A stretch of DNA of 18,111 nt from DASSBG01 sp965651365 (GCA_965651365.1 CBFGSA010000054.1:1-18111); one strand, 5' to 3'; positions 6,003 to 15,000 are shown, counted from the first letter of the stretch. Program-made: numbers and translations. The notes: generated by a model not told the origin, from the sequence alone.

Positions 6003-6565
6003 CAGCGGATCACCTTCTGCAGATCCTTGCGCAGGCCATTCGGATCGAAGCCGGCCGGGTAGCGAACCAGTGCGGTGCCATTGGACTCGACCAGCAAGGC
6101 CGCCACCGAGTCGCGCTGCTTGGCCCGGAACGACTGCAGTGCGCCATCGGGGTCACTGCCGATGACCCACTCGCGCATGATGCGATCATCCGGCACGCCG
6201 CGCGGCGGCGCACCGACATAGAGCAGACGCAGACGATCCATGTTCTTGTTCAGCGTGATGCGGGCATTGCGCATCAGGGTCAGCGTGGCCAGACACTGGC
6301 GTGCGCAGTCCGGGCCCGGCAGCGCCACCAGGGTCAGGCGCGGTTCGCTGTCGCGCCAGGCCCACTGACCGCCCTTGGCCAGCGGAATCTTGACCGACTC
6401 GACGCTGCGCTGCGGTGTCACCGGTTCGCCGTGGCTGCGGGTCCCCGGCTGCCAGCCCAGCGCCCCCAGCACGGTGGCAAGTATCGCGGGCACGGCGAAC
6501 ACGGCAATGACCAGAATCAGTTGCAGACGGCGGCGGTTACGGACGGAGTTGTCCACGTTCATCAT
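6002..6565 (-). CDS. Membrane-anchored thioredoxin-fold protein, SCO-like, of the oxidase cluster
   Basis: A 187-residue protein with a basic N-terminus, one membrane helix (about 15-37, LQLILVIAVFAVPAILATVL) and a periplasmic domain. The domain has a CARQC motif (C87, C91), the CxxxC spacing of SCO copper chaperones, after a strand LTLVALPGPD, and later strands RLRLLYVGA and VAALLVESNGTALVRYP like the SCO/thioredoxin fold. The distal histidine that completes the copper site of SCO proteins is missing: no His occurs after residue 45. It may therefore act as a thiol reductant for the CuA cysteines rather than carry copper, which is inference. A gene of this kind commonly sits between SURF1 and ctaA in beta- and gammaproteobacteria. 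It overlaps the SURF1 end by 29 bases; tandem ATGs at 6565 and 6562 are equivalent starts. Confidence 0.75.
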   Translation of the reverse strand: MMNVDNSVRNRRRLQLILVIAVFAVPAILATVLGALGWQPGTRSHGEPVTPQRSVESVKIPLAKGGQWAWRDSEPRLTLVALPGPDCARQCLATLTLMRNARITLNKNMDRLRLLYVGAPPRGVPDDRIMREWVIGSDPDGALQSFRAKQRDSVAALLVESNGTALVRYPAGFDPNGLRKDLQKVIR

Positions 6566-7313
6566 CGTTTCCGTTTTCGGGTCGCTGGCGGTGCAGGACC
6601 AGGAAGATTACCAGTGCTGCCAGCGCAAAGCTGAACCACTGGAAGGCATAGGCGCGATGGCGGGCAGGCGGCATCGTGGCCGGGGTCCACGAGCGTGCAT
6701 ACGCACTGGCCGGATCAGGATCCAGCAGCAGCACGCGTGGATACAGCGGCACGCCCAGATCATGCGCCACCTGGTTCATGTCGAGGTAAGTGGTGAGCTT
6801 GGGCCAGGTATCCTGCCGGGCCAGCGCATTGCCACCCATTTCAAAGCCCTTGCCGGGTGGCGGTGCATACAGACCGCTGACGACGGCCCTCGCGTGTTTG
6901 ATCGGCGGGATGTGCGGCATCTCGCGCGAGCCTGGATCACGGCGCAGAAAGCCCATGCCCACCAGCAGCGTGCGGTTGCGGTAGCTCCGGCAGGCTTCAT
7001 CCGTGCATACCTTCATCGGCACGAACACCACCACGCCCGGGCGTTCATGGCGGCTCTGGTTGTCCAACACGTAGCTGTGCCCGGGCTGCAAGCGGCCCCG
7101 CAATGACACGTGCGGGTAGTGCTCGGGCTTCACGCCATTGACGACCGACGCGAATGGCACGGCTGGCTGTGACGTGGCATCGGCGAAGCGTGCCAGCAAC
7201 TGTTCCTTCTCGTGAGCCCGGTCGAGCTGCCACACGCCAAGCCGCACAAACAGCACCACACCGGCCAGGGTCAGCAGCACGGCCCACCACGCCGGTCTGC
7301 GCAGCCTCAGCAT
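6537..7313 (-). CDS. SURF1-family cytochrome oxidase assembly protein
   Basis: Inner-membrane assembly factor thought to help deliver heme a to subunit I. The protein is 258 residues, with one helix at each end (AWWAVLLTLAGVVLFVRLGV at about 8-27; FQWFSFALAALVIFLVLH near 225-242) and a periplasmic middle domain, the standard SURF1 topology. Signature elements are LGVWQLDRAHEKEQLL after the first helix, YVLDNQSRHERPGVVVFVPM in the middle and the HRAYAFQWF entry to the last helix. It overlaps the SCO-like gene by 29 bases and is divergent from the DUF2909 gene 59 bases away. The start at 7313 gives the expected short basic N-terminus. Confidence 0.92.
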   Translation of the reverse strand: MLRLRRPAWWAVLLTLAGVVLFVRLGVWQLDRAHEKEQLLARFADATSQPAVPFASVVNGVKPEHYPHVSLRGRLQPGHSYVLDNQSRHERPGVVVFVPMKVCTDEACRSYRNRTLLVGMGFLRRDPGSREMPHIPPIKHARAVVSGLYAPPPGKGFEMGGNALARQDTWPKLTTYLDMNQVAHDLGVPLYPRVLLLDPDPASAYARSWTPATMPPARHRAYAFQWFSFALAALVIFLVLHRQRPENGNDDERGQLRP

Positions 7314-7372
7314 CGCCGACTGCCCGGGATCGCCGGTATACTTGAACGGTTTTTCACTGGCGAGGCCATCGC
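7314..7372. promoter_or_regulatory. Short divergent promoter region between SURF1 and DUF2909 genes
   Basis: The 59-base gap contains TATACT (7337-7342, plus strand), a good -10 for the DUF2909 gene but without a clear -35. The symmetric GGTATAC core could also serve the minus strand for SURF1. No operator-like palindrome of note. Confidence 0.3.
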
Positions 7373-7588
7373 ATGCATCACGCCTACAAGGTATTCCTGG
7401 TCATCATGCTGCTGGTGGTGATCTTCGAGCTGTTCCAGGCTCTGTACTACATGTTCACCGACAAGGGCGAGAGCAAGCGTACCGTGTGGGCGTTGACGCG
7501 GCGTATCACGCTGTCACTGATCCTGTTCGGCCTGATCGTGCTGGGGCTGTACATGGGTTGGCTGCAGCCGCACGGGATTGGCGGATAG
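7373..7588 (+). CDS. DUF2909 twin transmembrane protein
   Basis: A 71-residue protein with two membrane helices (about 6-26, FLVIMLLVVIFELFQALYYM, and 46-64, ITLSLILFGLIVLGLYMGW) joined by a charged loop (TDKGESKRTVWALTRR), ending in WLQPHG, the family signature. Function is unknown. The gene is regularly found on the opposite strand within cytochrome oxidase clusters between subunit III and SURF1, as here, which suggests a role in oxidase assembly or stability. The ATG at 7373 is preceded by GAGG about ten bases upstream. It is convergent with ctaE. Confidence 0.88.
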   Translation: MHHAYKVFLVIMLLVVIFELFQALYYMFTDKGESKRTVWALTRRITLSLILFGLIVLGLYMGWLQPHGIGG

Positions 7589-7609
7589 GGAGCTGTCGAA
7601 CGCGGCGGT

Positions 7610-7642
7610 GGTGCGCTTCACTGCGTTCAGCAACACCCTACG
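7610..7642 (+). repeat. Single copy of the GGTGCGCTTC...CACCCT intergenic repeat
   Basis: GGTGCGCTTC (7610-7619) and CAGCAACACCCT (7628-7639) match the two copies that form the inverted pair at 15203-15285; over the 30 bases to CACCCT about 24 agree with the 15253 copy. It fills most of the 87-base gap between the convergent DUF2909 and ctaE genes. Confidence 0.5.
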
Positions 7643-7675
7643 CAGCCGTCTTTTCCGATTCACGAATCCCGGCTG

Positions 7676-8542
7676 TCAAAGGACGTACACGAACATGAAC
7701 AGGCCGAGCCAGACCACGTCGACGAAGTGCCAGTACCAGGCGACGGCCTCGAAGCCGAAGTGATTGTCCTTGGTGAAGTGACCCTTGGCGCAGCGGAACC
7801 ACATCACCGTCAGCATGATCGCCCCCAGCGTCACGTGCAGGCCGTGGAAACCGGTCAGCATGAAGAAGGTGGAGCCGTAAATGCCGCTGTGCAGGGTCAG
7901 GTTGAAGTGCTCGTAGGCCTCGCGGTATTCGTGCACCTGGAAGCCCAGGAAGACCGCGCCCAGCAGCACGGTCAGACCCAGAAACACCAGCAGCCGTGCC
8001 CGGTGCCCGGCCTTGAGCGCATGATGCGCGATGGTGATGGTGACACCGGAAGACAGCAGCAGCAGCGTATTCAGGAGCGGAATGCCGAAGGCGGGCATGA
8101 TGGTGAAATCGCCGCCGACATTTTCCGGCCCGTTGCTCGGCCATGTGGCCTGGAAGTTGTCCCACAGGAAGTGGTGTGTCCACACGCCGTGGCCTTCCCC
8201 GCCCAGCCAGGGAATGGACATGTTGCGGGTATAGAACAGGGCGCCAAAGAAGGCGCCGAAGAACATCACCTCCGAGAATATGAACCAGATCATGCCCATG
8301 CGGAAGGACACGTCGACCTGGCTGTTGTAGCGCCCGGCCAGCGACTCGCGGATCACGCTGCCGAACCAGCCGAACAGCATCACGATCAGGATGGCGATAC
8401 CCAGGAACATGACGCTGCGTCCAAGATCGCTTTGACCGTTGATCCAGTGTGCAAAGCCGAACATGGTGCTGAACAGACCAACCGATCCGACGATCGGCCA
8501 GATGCTGCCATGGGGTACGTAATAAGCGCCTTTTTCTGCCAT
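7676..8542 (-). CDS. ctaE: Cytochrome c oxidase subunit III
   Basis: Core subunit III of the aa3-type oxidase in the inner membrane; it stabilises the catalytic centre and the proton supply but binds no redox metal. The 288 residues with seven predicted helices match the family. Motifs include YYVPHGSIWPIVGSVGLF near the start, the conserved glutamate in WFIFSEVMFF, NTLLLLSSGVT, TGFHGLHV and the C-terminal YWHFVDVVWLGLFMFVYVL. The ATG at 8542 is preceded by AGGA about nine bases upstream. It follows ctaD and a small ORF; Cox11/ctaG, usually located here, is missing. It ends convergently with the DUF2909 gene. Confidence 0.97.
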   Translation of the reverse strand: MAEKGAYYVPHGSIWPIVGSVGLFSTMFGFAHWINGQSDLGRSVMFLGIAILIVMLFGWFGSVIRESLAGRYNSQVDVSFRMGMIWFIFSEVMFFGAFFGALFYTRNMSIPWLGGEGHGVWTHHFLWDNFQATWPSNGPENVGGDFTIMPAFGIPLLNTLLLLSSGVTITIAHHALKAGHRARLLVFLGLTVLLGAVFLGFQVHEYREAYEHFNLTLHSGIYGSTFFMLTGFHGLHVTLGAIMLTVMWFRCAKGHFTKDNHFGFEAVAWYWHFVDVVWLGLFMFVYVL

Positions 8543-8626
8543 GCCCGATTTCCTGTTGCTGTTTGCCTGCCAGCCCGTGTCAGCTCGCGAGCGGTTTGAG
8601 TATCAGTTCGTGTAGTTGGTCCAGCG

Positions 8627-8752
8627 TCACAACATGACGCGAAGAAAAAATCCGACGTACAGAAGCAGGGCGATGATGAAACCGGCCCATACCGTACGGC
8701 GCACTCCCACGCGACGGTTTCTTTCTTCTTCGTCCAGCACGTTCGCCGTCAC
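8627..8752 (-). CDS. 41-residue single-helix protein, candidate cytochrome oxidase small assembly protein
   Basis: In the 218-base gap between ctaD and ctaE, a frame starting GTG at 8752 encodes a charged N-terminus (VLDEEERNRRVGVRRT) followed by one membrane helix (VWAGFIIALLLYVGFFLRVM) and a stop at 8627. A TTG at 8764 overlapping the ctaD stop would add four residues. The layout of a basic, cytoplasmic N-terminus and one helix matches the very short proteins annotated as cytochrome oxidase small assembly proteins at this position in beta- and gammaproteobacteria. No strong ribosome site is visible, so translation may be coupled to ctaD, whose stop is eight bases upstream. The overlapping 73-residue frame on the same strand is compositionally unlike a protein. 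Confidence 0.65.
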   Translation of the reverse strand: MTANVLDEEERNRRVGVRRTVWAGFIIALLLYVGFFLRVML

Positions 8753-8760
8753 CTGCGTGC

Positions 8761-10377
8761 TCAATGTGCCACGTCGCCGTGCGCCAGCTTGCTGTCGTCA
8801 ATCAGCGGCGGCACGGTGAAGCTGTGGTGCGGTGCCGGCGAAGCCAAGGTCCATTCCAGACCGCGCGCGCCGTCCCAGACCTGGCTGGTGGCGCGCTTGC
8901 GCGACTTGAACACGCAATGGATGATCATGGCAACGAACAGCAGCTGACTGGCACCAAACCAGAAACCGCCAATCGAGCTGATCATGTTGAAGTCTGCAAA
9001 GGCCACGTTGTAATCGGGGATGCGCCGCGGCATGCCGGCCAGGCCCAGGAAGTGCTGCGGGAAGAACAATACGTTGACCGAAATCACGCTGGACCAGAAA
9101 TGGATCTTGCCCAGCTTCTCGCTGTACATGTTGCCCGACCATTTCGGAATCCAGTAGTAGACTGCGCCCATGATGGCGAACGCGGCGCCGGTGACCAGCA
9201 CGTAGTGGAAATGAGCCACCACGAAGTAGGTGTCCTGGTACTGGAAGTCGGCCGGCACCATGGCCAGCATCACGCCGGAGAAACCGCCGATGGTGAACAG
9301 CACGACGAAGGCGATGGCGAACAGCATCGGGGTCTCGAAGCTCAGCGAGCCGCGCCACATCGTGGTGACCCAGTTGAACACTTTCACGCCGGTCGGGATC
9401 GCGATCAGCATGGTCGCGTACATGAAGAACAGCTCCCCGCCCAGCGGCATGCCGACCGTGAACATGTGGTGCGCCCATACAAGGAAGGACAGGAATGCGA
9501 TGCAGGCCAGCGCATAGACCATGGCCTTGTAGCCGAACAGCGGCTTGCGGCTGAACGCCGGAATGATTTCCGAGACGATGCCGAAGGCCGGCAGGATCAT
9601 GATGTAGACCTCGGGATGACCGAAGAACCAGAAGATGTGCTGGTACATCACCGGGTCACCGCCGCCGGCGGCGTTGAAGAAGCTGGTACCGAAATACTTG
9701 TCGGTGAGCAGCATGGTCACGGCACCGGCCAGCACCGGCATCACCGCGATCAGCAGGAAGGCCGTGATCAGCCACGACCACACGAACACCGGCATCTTCA
9801 ACAGGTCCAGACCCGGCGCGCGCAGGTTGAGGATGGTGGCGATAATGTTGATCGCGCCCATGATCGAGCTGATGCCCATCATGTGGATCGCGAAAATGGT
9901 GAAGGCGATGCCATCACCGCCCTGGATCGAAAGTGGCGGATACATGGTCCAGCCGCCGGCCGGACCGCCACCGGGCAGGAAGATGGTCGACAGCAGCATG
10001 ATGAAGGCGAACGGCAGAATCCAGAACGACCAGTTGTTCATGCGCGGCAGCGCCATGTCAGGCGCACCAATCATCATCGGCACCATCCAGTTGGCCAGGC
10101 CGACGAAAGCCGGCATGATCGCGCCGAAGATCATGATCAGCCCGTGCATGCTGGTCAGCTCGTTGAAAAAATACGGCTGCACCAGCTGCAGACCCGGCTC
10201 GAACAGTTCGGCACGGATCGTCATGGCCATAGTCCCGCCGACAAAGAACATAGTCAGCGAGAAGATCAGGTACATCGTGCCGATGTCCTTGTGATTGGTG
10301 GCGCACACCCAGCGCTTGAAAAAGCCCTTGGGCGCGTCGTGATGCTCGTCGTGGTCGATGGTGGTTGCGTGTGCCAT
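8761..10377 (-). CDS. ctaD: Cytochrome c oxidase subunit I (aa3 type, family A1)
   Basis: Catalytic subunit with the heme a and heme a3-CuB sites. It has 538 residues and about twelve helices. All key residues are present: heme a ligands H78 (TSMHG) and H391, heme a3 ligand H389 (VAHFH), CuB ligands H254, H303 and H304 (FGHPEVY, WAHHM), and the cross-linked Y258. The D-channel D107 with APDMALPRMNN, E256 and the K-channel K332 (IPTGVKVFNW) place it in proton-pumping subfamily A1. An AGAGG ribosome site lies eight bases before the ATG. It is 27 bases downstream of ctaC and followed by the small ORF. The C-terminal tail after the last helix (APHHSFTVPPLIDD) is ordinary. Confidence 0.98.
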   Translation of the reverse strand: MAHATTIDHDEHHDAPKGFFKRWVCATNHKDIGTMYLIFSLTMFFVGGTMAMTIRAELFEPGLQLVQPYFFNELTSMHGLIMIFGAIMPAFVGLANWMVPMMIGAPDMALPRMNNWSFWILPFAFIMLLSTIFLPGGGPAGGWTMYPPLSIQGGDGIAFTIFAIHMMGISSIMGAINIIATILNLRAPGLDLLKMPVFVWSWLITAFLLIAVMPVLAGAVTMLLTDKYFGTSFFNAAGGGDPVMYQHIFWFFGHPEVYIMILPAFGIVSEIIPAFSRKPLFGYKAMVYALACIAFLSFLVWAHHMFTVGMPLGGELFFMYATMLIAIPTGVKVFNWVTTMWRGSLSFETPMLFAIAFVVLFTIGGFSGVMLAMVPADFQYQDTYFVVAHFHYVLVTGAAFAIMGAVYYWIPKWSGNMYSEKLGKIHFWSSVISVNVLFFPQHFLGLAGMPRRIPDYNVAFADFNMISSIGGFWFGASQLLFVAMIIHCVFKSRKRATSQVWDGARGLEWTLASPAPHHSFTVPPLIDDSKLAHGDVAH

Positions 10378-10404
10378 TGCGGTGACCTCTGATCCTGCGT
10401 GTCG

Positions 10405-11319
10405 TCAGCTGCGCGGTTCGGGCGCGGCAGCGGTATTCTGGGCTGTGCGGCGGGCCGCATCGAAGCGGGCCTGATCTTCCTGCGCGGCCAGCCAGTTCTG
10501 GAACTCGGCGGGTGAAACGGCCTTGACCACGATCGGCATGAAGCCATGGTCCTGGCCGCACAGCTCGGCGCACTGCCCGCGGTAGATGCCGGGCTTCTCG
10601 ATGGTGGCCCAGGCGGCATTGACTATGCCGGGAATGGCGTCGGTCTTGAACCCGAGCTCCGGCACCCACCACGAGTGGATCACGTCACCGGCAGTGACCA
10701 TGAAGCGGATCTTGGTATGCGTTGGCACCACCAGCGGATGGTCGACGTCGAGCAGATAGCTTGGGTAGCCGTTGCTCCTGACATCCCACGGGCTCAGGCC
10801 CGAATCAAGCTGACGGGTCTTGTCACTGTCCTCGTCCAGCTTGGACATGAAGCCGACCTTGTTGACCGGTTTGCCCTGGTAGTCGATGTAGTCGTAACGC
10901 CACTTCCACTGGTAGCCGGTGATCTTGACCGTCATCTTCGAATTCGTGGTGTCGGCCATCTTCACCAGGATGTTGGTGGCGGGCCACGCCAGACCGACCA
11001 GAATCAGGATCGGCACAATCGTCCACACCAGTTCCAGCTTGGTGTTGTGGCTCCACTTTTCGGCCACGGCTCCCTTGGACTGGCGGAAGCGCACCATGGC
11101 AATGATCATGGCGCCGAACACCACCACGCCGATCGCAACACACACCCAGAAGGCCAGCATGTGCAAGTGGTAGACCTCGGCCGAGGTCGGCGTCACGCCC
11201 TTGGGCATGTTCAGTTGCCAGGGTTCCGGATTGGCCCATGCGCTGCCTGTTGCCAGGGCGCACAGTCCCGCCAGTGCGGATTTCGCTCGCCTCATGCCAC
11301 TCAATCTCATGTCATGCAT
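10405..11319 (-). CDS. ctaC: Cytochrome c oxidase subunit II
   Basis: Binds cytochrome c and carries the CuA centre in the periplasm. From ATG 11319 it has 304 residues: a signal-like N-terminus (SALAGLCALATGSAWA, to about residue 29), two helices (about 53-75 and 96-118), then a cupredoxin domain. CuA ligands are H215 (DVIHSWWVP), C250, C254, H258 and M261 (GQCAELCGQDHGFM), with E252 as the sixth ligand. The aromatic patch YQWKWRYDY (136-144) is the electron-entry site. No cytochrome c domain is fused. The start is uncertain: ATGs at residues 1, 4 and 9 are all plausible; residue 9 gives the most typical signal peptide. It overlaps the end of the DUF2244 gene by eight bases if the first ATG is used. 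Confidence 0.96.
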   Translation of the reverse strand: MHDMRLSGMRRAKSALAGLCALATGSAWANPEPWQLNMPKGVTPTSAEVYHLHMLAFWVCVAIGVVVFGAMIIAMVRFRQSKGAVAEKWSHNTKLELVWTIVPILILVGLAWPATNILVKMADTTNSKMTVKITGYQWKWRYDYIDYQGKPVNKVGFMSKLDEDSDKTRQLDSGLSPWDVRSNGYPSYLLDVDHPLVVPTHTKIRFMVTAGDVIHSWWVPELGFKTDAIPGIVNAAWATIEKPGIYRGQCAELCGQDHGFMPIVVKAVSPAEFQNWLAAQEDQARFDAARRTAQNTAAAPEPRS

Positions 11320-11821
11320 CCCGAAAATGTTTGCTGTCGCGGTGCGGTGCCTTCAGGCCCTGCAACACCGCATTCAATTTTTCTTGCAACGCCTCGCGCT
11401 CCGGATCGGCGAGAAACGCCCCGATTTCCAATTGGCGTCCGTGCGATGCCAGCAGCAAATGCCGACGCTCACCACCTTGCGTGAGTCGCACCCGAACCCA
11501 GCCGGACTGAAAACGGGTGCGACGACGGCCAGGCCGCGTCTCGACTTCCAGCACATCGGCATCCAGCCGAATTCGCTCCGAACGGTTGCCGCCGCGCCAC
11601 ACCAGAACCAGCGCGATGGCGACCGCCAGCGACTCAACCAGCGCAAACAGCGGAGCATACACATTCCCCTGTTCGGCGCCGATCAGCGCCGTGATCAACG
11701 TCGCCCCCACCAAAACCAGGCCCAAAACCCAAAGGCCGCGCGAGCCAAGCGCGCGGTTCGGCGCCAGGCGCAGTGTAGTGACACCACGCTCGCAGCCTGC
11801 ATCCGGATTGACCTCAATCAT
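11312..11821 (-). CDS. DUF2244 membrane protein
   Basis: About 169 residues from ATG 11821 (MIEVNPDAGCERGVTTLRLA). Two closely spaced helices (about 32-51 and 57-77, GLWVLGLVLVGATLITALIG and PLFALVESLAVAIALVLVW) are followed by a beta-rich soluble domain with SERIRLDADVLEVE and WVRVRLTQGG. This matches DUF2244, whose genes commonly precede ctaC in alpha- and gammaproteobacteria. Function is unknown; an oxidase-linked role is inferred. The frame stays open to 11959, but a strong promoter at 11849-11877 lies inside that extension, so the start at 11821 is chosen. The cysteine near the N-terminus is not a lipobox. First gene of the oxidase operon. Confidence 0.82.
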   Translation of the reverse strand: MIEVNPDAGCERGVTTLRLAPNRALGSRGLWVLGLVLVGATLITALIGAEQGNVYAPLFALVESLAVAIALVLVWRGGNRSERIRLDADVLEVETRPGRRRTRFQSGWVRVRLTQGGERRHLLLASHGRQLEIGAFLADPEREALQEKLNAVLQGLKAPHRDSKHFRDA

Positions 11822-11848
11822 GGCCAGAAACGTCGCTTCAAGCCATGC

Positions 11849-11877
11849 ATGATAGTCCCGCATGCGCGGGTCGGCAA
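11849..11877 (-). promoter_or_regulatory. Sigma-70 promoter of the cytochrome oxidase operon
   Basis: On the minus strand TTGCCG (11877-11872), 17 bases, then TATCAT (11854-11849). Transcription would begin near 11842, about 20 bases before the DUF2244 ATG at 11821. The spacer contains the palindrome CCCGCATGCGCGGG (11857-11870), placed so that a bound protein would block or reshape polymerase binding. Confidence 0.55.
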
Positions 11878-11940
11878 GATTCGGCAGCCGATGCCGTGCG
11901 CGTTCAAGCCGGATGGATCTGAACAAAGTGCGCGGCCGGA

Positions 11941-11969
11941 CTGACTTTGAGCGGCCCAAACCCTACAAT
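11941..11969 (+). promoter_or_regulatory. Sigma-70 promoter of putA
   Basis: CTGACT (11941-11946), 17 bases, then TACAAT (11964-11969) on the plus strand, with transcription from about 11976 and a leader of about 35 bases. It is back to back with the oxidase operon promoter, about 65 bases away. No PutA self-operator is expected because this PutA lacks the DNA-binding domain. Confidence 0.5.
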
Positions 11970-12010
11970 TGCGCTTTTGCTCCCACCCCTGAATCCGGAA
12001 ACTGCGCACC

Positions 12011-15000
12011 GTGAGCCACGCCATCATTCAAACCGAGTTGCGCAGCGCCGAAAATCCGCTGCGCCGCGCCATCACCGCCGCCTGGGCGCTACCCGAGGAC
12101 GAGGTGGTCGAGGCCCGCCTGGCCACCGCCAGCCTGCCCGCAGCCGAACAAGTCGAGATCATCGACAAGGCCGCCGACCTGGTACGCCGGGTGCGCGCGC
12201 GCGCCGACGACCAGACCGCGATCGAATTCTTCATGCGCCAGTATGATCTTTCCAGCGAAGAAGGCGTGCTGCTGATGTGCGTGGCCGAGGCCCTTCTGCG
12301 CATTCCCGACACGCGCACCGCCGACCGCCTGATCCGCGACAAGCTGGGCGATGCCGACTGGGACGAGCACCTCGGTGACAGTCAGTCGGTGCTGGTCAAT
12401 GCCTCGACCTGGGGTCTGATGCTGACCGGGCGCATGATCCATCTGGGCGAGGACACGCGGACCAATTTCGCCGGTGCCCTGAGCCGCCTGGTCGGCCGCT
12501 CGGGCGAGCCGGCCATCCGCCTGGCGGTGCGCCAGGCGATGCGCATCATGGGCCACCAGTTCGTGATGGGCCGCAGCATCCAGGAAGCCTTGAAGCGCGC
12601 CGAGCGCAAGGCTCACCGCCAGTACCGCTACTCCTTCGACATGCTGGGCGAAGCGGCCTTGACCGAGGCCGACGCGCAACGCTATTTCGAAGCCTACGCC
12701 AATGCCATCGAGGTGCTCGGCAAGCGCGGGCCGTGGGACGACCTGCATCAGGCGCCGTCGGTGTCGGTCAAGCTGTCGGCGATTCATCCGCGCTATGAGG
12801 CCATGAACCGGCGCCGCGCACGCGAGGAACTGGCACCGCGCCTGATCAAACTGGCACGTCTGGCCGCCGACCGACACATCTCGATTACGGTCGACGCCGA
12901 GGAAGCCGATCGTCTGGCCGCGTCGCTGGACGTGATCGAGCTGGTTGCCAGCGATCCCTCGCTGGAGGGCTGGAACGGCTTCGGCATGGCGGTGCAGGCC
13001 TACCAGAAGCGTGCGCCGGACGTGATCGACTGGCTGGCCGACCTGGCCGGACGCACGCGCCGCCGTCTGTCGGTGCGTCTGGTCAAGGGCGCCTACTGGG
13101 ACTACGAAGTCAAGCACGCCCAGGAACTCGGCCTGGTCGACTACCCCGTGTTCACGCGCAAGGCCAACACCGATGTCTCCTACCTGGCCTGCGTGCGCAA
13201 GTTGCTGGCCACCGACCCGGACTGGATCTACCCCGCCTTCGCCACCCACAACGCGCACACGATCGCCGCCGTGCAACACCTGGCCGGGGAGCGCACATTC
13301 GAGTTCCAGCGCCTGCACGGCATGGGCTCGGACCTGTACGGCGAGGTGCTGGGCGCGGGCAAGCGCAACCTGCCCTGCCGCGTCTACGCGCCGGTCGGCA
13401 GCCACGAGGAACTGCTGCCCTACCTGGTCCGCCGCCTGCTTGAAAACGGCGCCAACACCAGCTTCGTCAACCAGGTGCTGGACGAGGAACTGCCGGTCGA
13501 CGAACTGGTCGCCGATCCCTGCCGCCTGGTGCGCGAGGCCGAACCCAAGCGCCACCCGCGCATTCCCCTTCCCGCCGACCTGTACGGCACCACCCGGAAA
13601 AATTCCATGGGCATCAATATCGCCAACGACGACGAACTGACCGCTCTGGCTGAAGCGGCCAACCGCTTCACCCAGGCCTGGCAGGCGGCGCCGATGATTC
13701 CAGGCGCCAAGGGCGGTGGCGAGTCCGTCACGGTGCGCAATCCGGCCGACCAGCGCGAGACCGTCGGCACATGGACGGCGGCAACGGCGCAGGATGTCGA
13801 TGTCGCCATCGGCAACGCGGTCAAGGCCCAGGAAGGCTGGGACCGCACCCCGGCCGAGAAGCGCGCCGAAATCCTCGAGCGCGCCGCCGATCTGTACGAG
13901 AAGAATCACGCCGAGCTGATTGCCTGCTGCATCCGCGAAGCCGGCAAGTCGATCGCCGCCTCGATCGGCGAGGTGCGCGAGGCAGTCGACTTCCTGCGCT
14001 ACTACGCCGCCCAATGCCGCGAGCAGTTCGGCAAACCCCAGGACATGCCCGGCCCCACCGGCGAAACCAACCAGATGAGCCTGCATGGTCGCGGCGTTTA
14101 CGTGTGCATCAGCCCGTGGAACTTCCCGCTGGCGATCTTCACCGGCCAGGTCGCCGCGGCGCTGGCCGCCGGCAACGCCGTGCTGGCCAAGCCCGCCGAG
14201 CAATCCACCCTGGTCGCCAGCCTTGGCGTCAAGCTGCTGCACCAGGCCGGCGTGCCGACCGAGGTCCTGCAGCTGGTGCCCGGCGATGGCGCCGAAGTCG
14301 GCCCGCCACTGACTTCCGACCCGCGCGTGGCCGGCGTTGCCTTCACCGGCTCCACCGAAACCGCGCGCGCCATCAACCGCGCCCTGGCCGCACGTGACGC
14401 GCCGATCGCGGCCCTGGTGGCCGAAACCGGCGGCCAGAACGCCATGATCGCCGACTCCTCGGCGCTGGCCGAGCAATTGGTCAAGGATGTTGTGGCCTCG
14501 GCCTTCGATTCGGCCGGCCAGCGCTGCTCGGCCTGCCGCGTGCTGTACCTGCAGGCCGAGGTGGCCGACCACGTGATCGAGATGCTGAGCGGCGCCATGG
14601 CCGAGCTGAACGTCGGCCCGACCCGTGACATCGCCACCGATGTCGGTCCGGTGATCGACCAGGACGCGCTGGACATGCTGCAAAAGCACGCCGACAAGAT
14701 GGACCGCCAGGCCAAAAAGCTGGCCCAGGCCGAACTCGGCCCCGACTGCGAACACGGCCACTTCTTCGCCCCGCGCGCCTACGAAATCGGCTCGATCAGG
14801 GATCTGGAGCGCGAAGTCTTCGGCCCCGTGCTGCACGTGGTTCGCTACCAGGCCAGCGAACTGGATCAGGTGATCGAGGCCATCAACGGCACCGGCTACG
14901 GTTTGACTTTGGGGATACACACCCGCGTCGACGACACCGCCGAATACATCGCCAGCCGGGTCAAGGTCGGCAACTGCTATATCAACCGCAATCAGATCGG

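Noticed and set aside
8764..10392. 542-codon open frame antisense to ctaD
   Set aside because: It mirrors the ctaD reading frame, is rich in His, Gln and Arg with no domain, and the opposite strand is an unmistakable oxidase subunit I.
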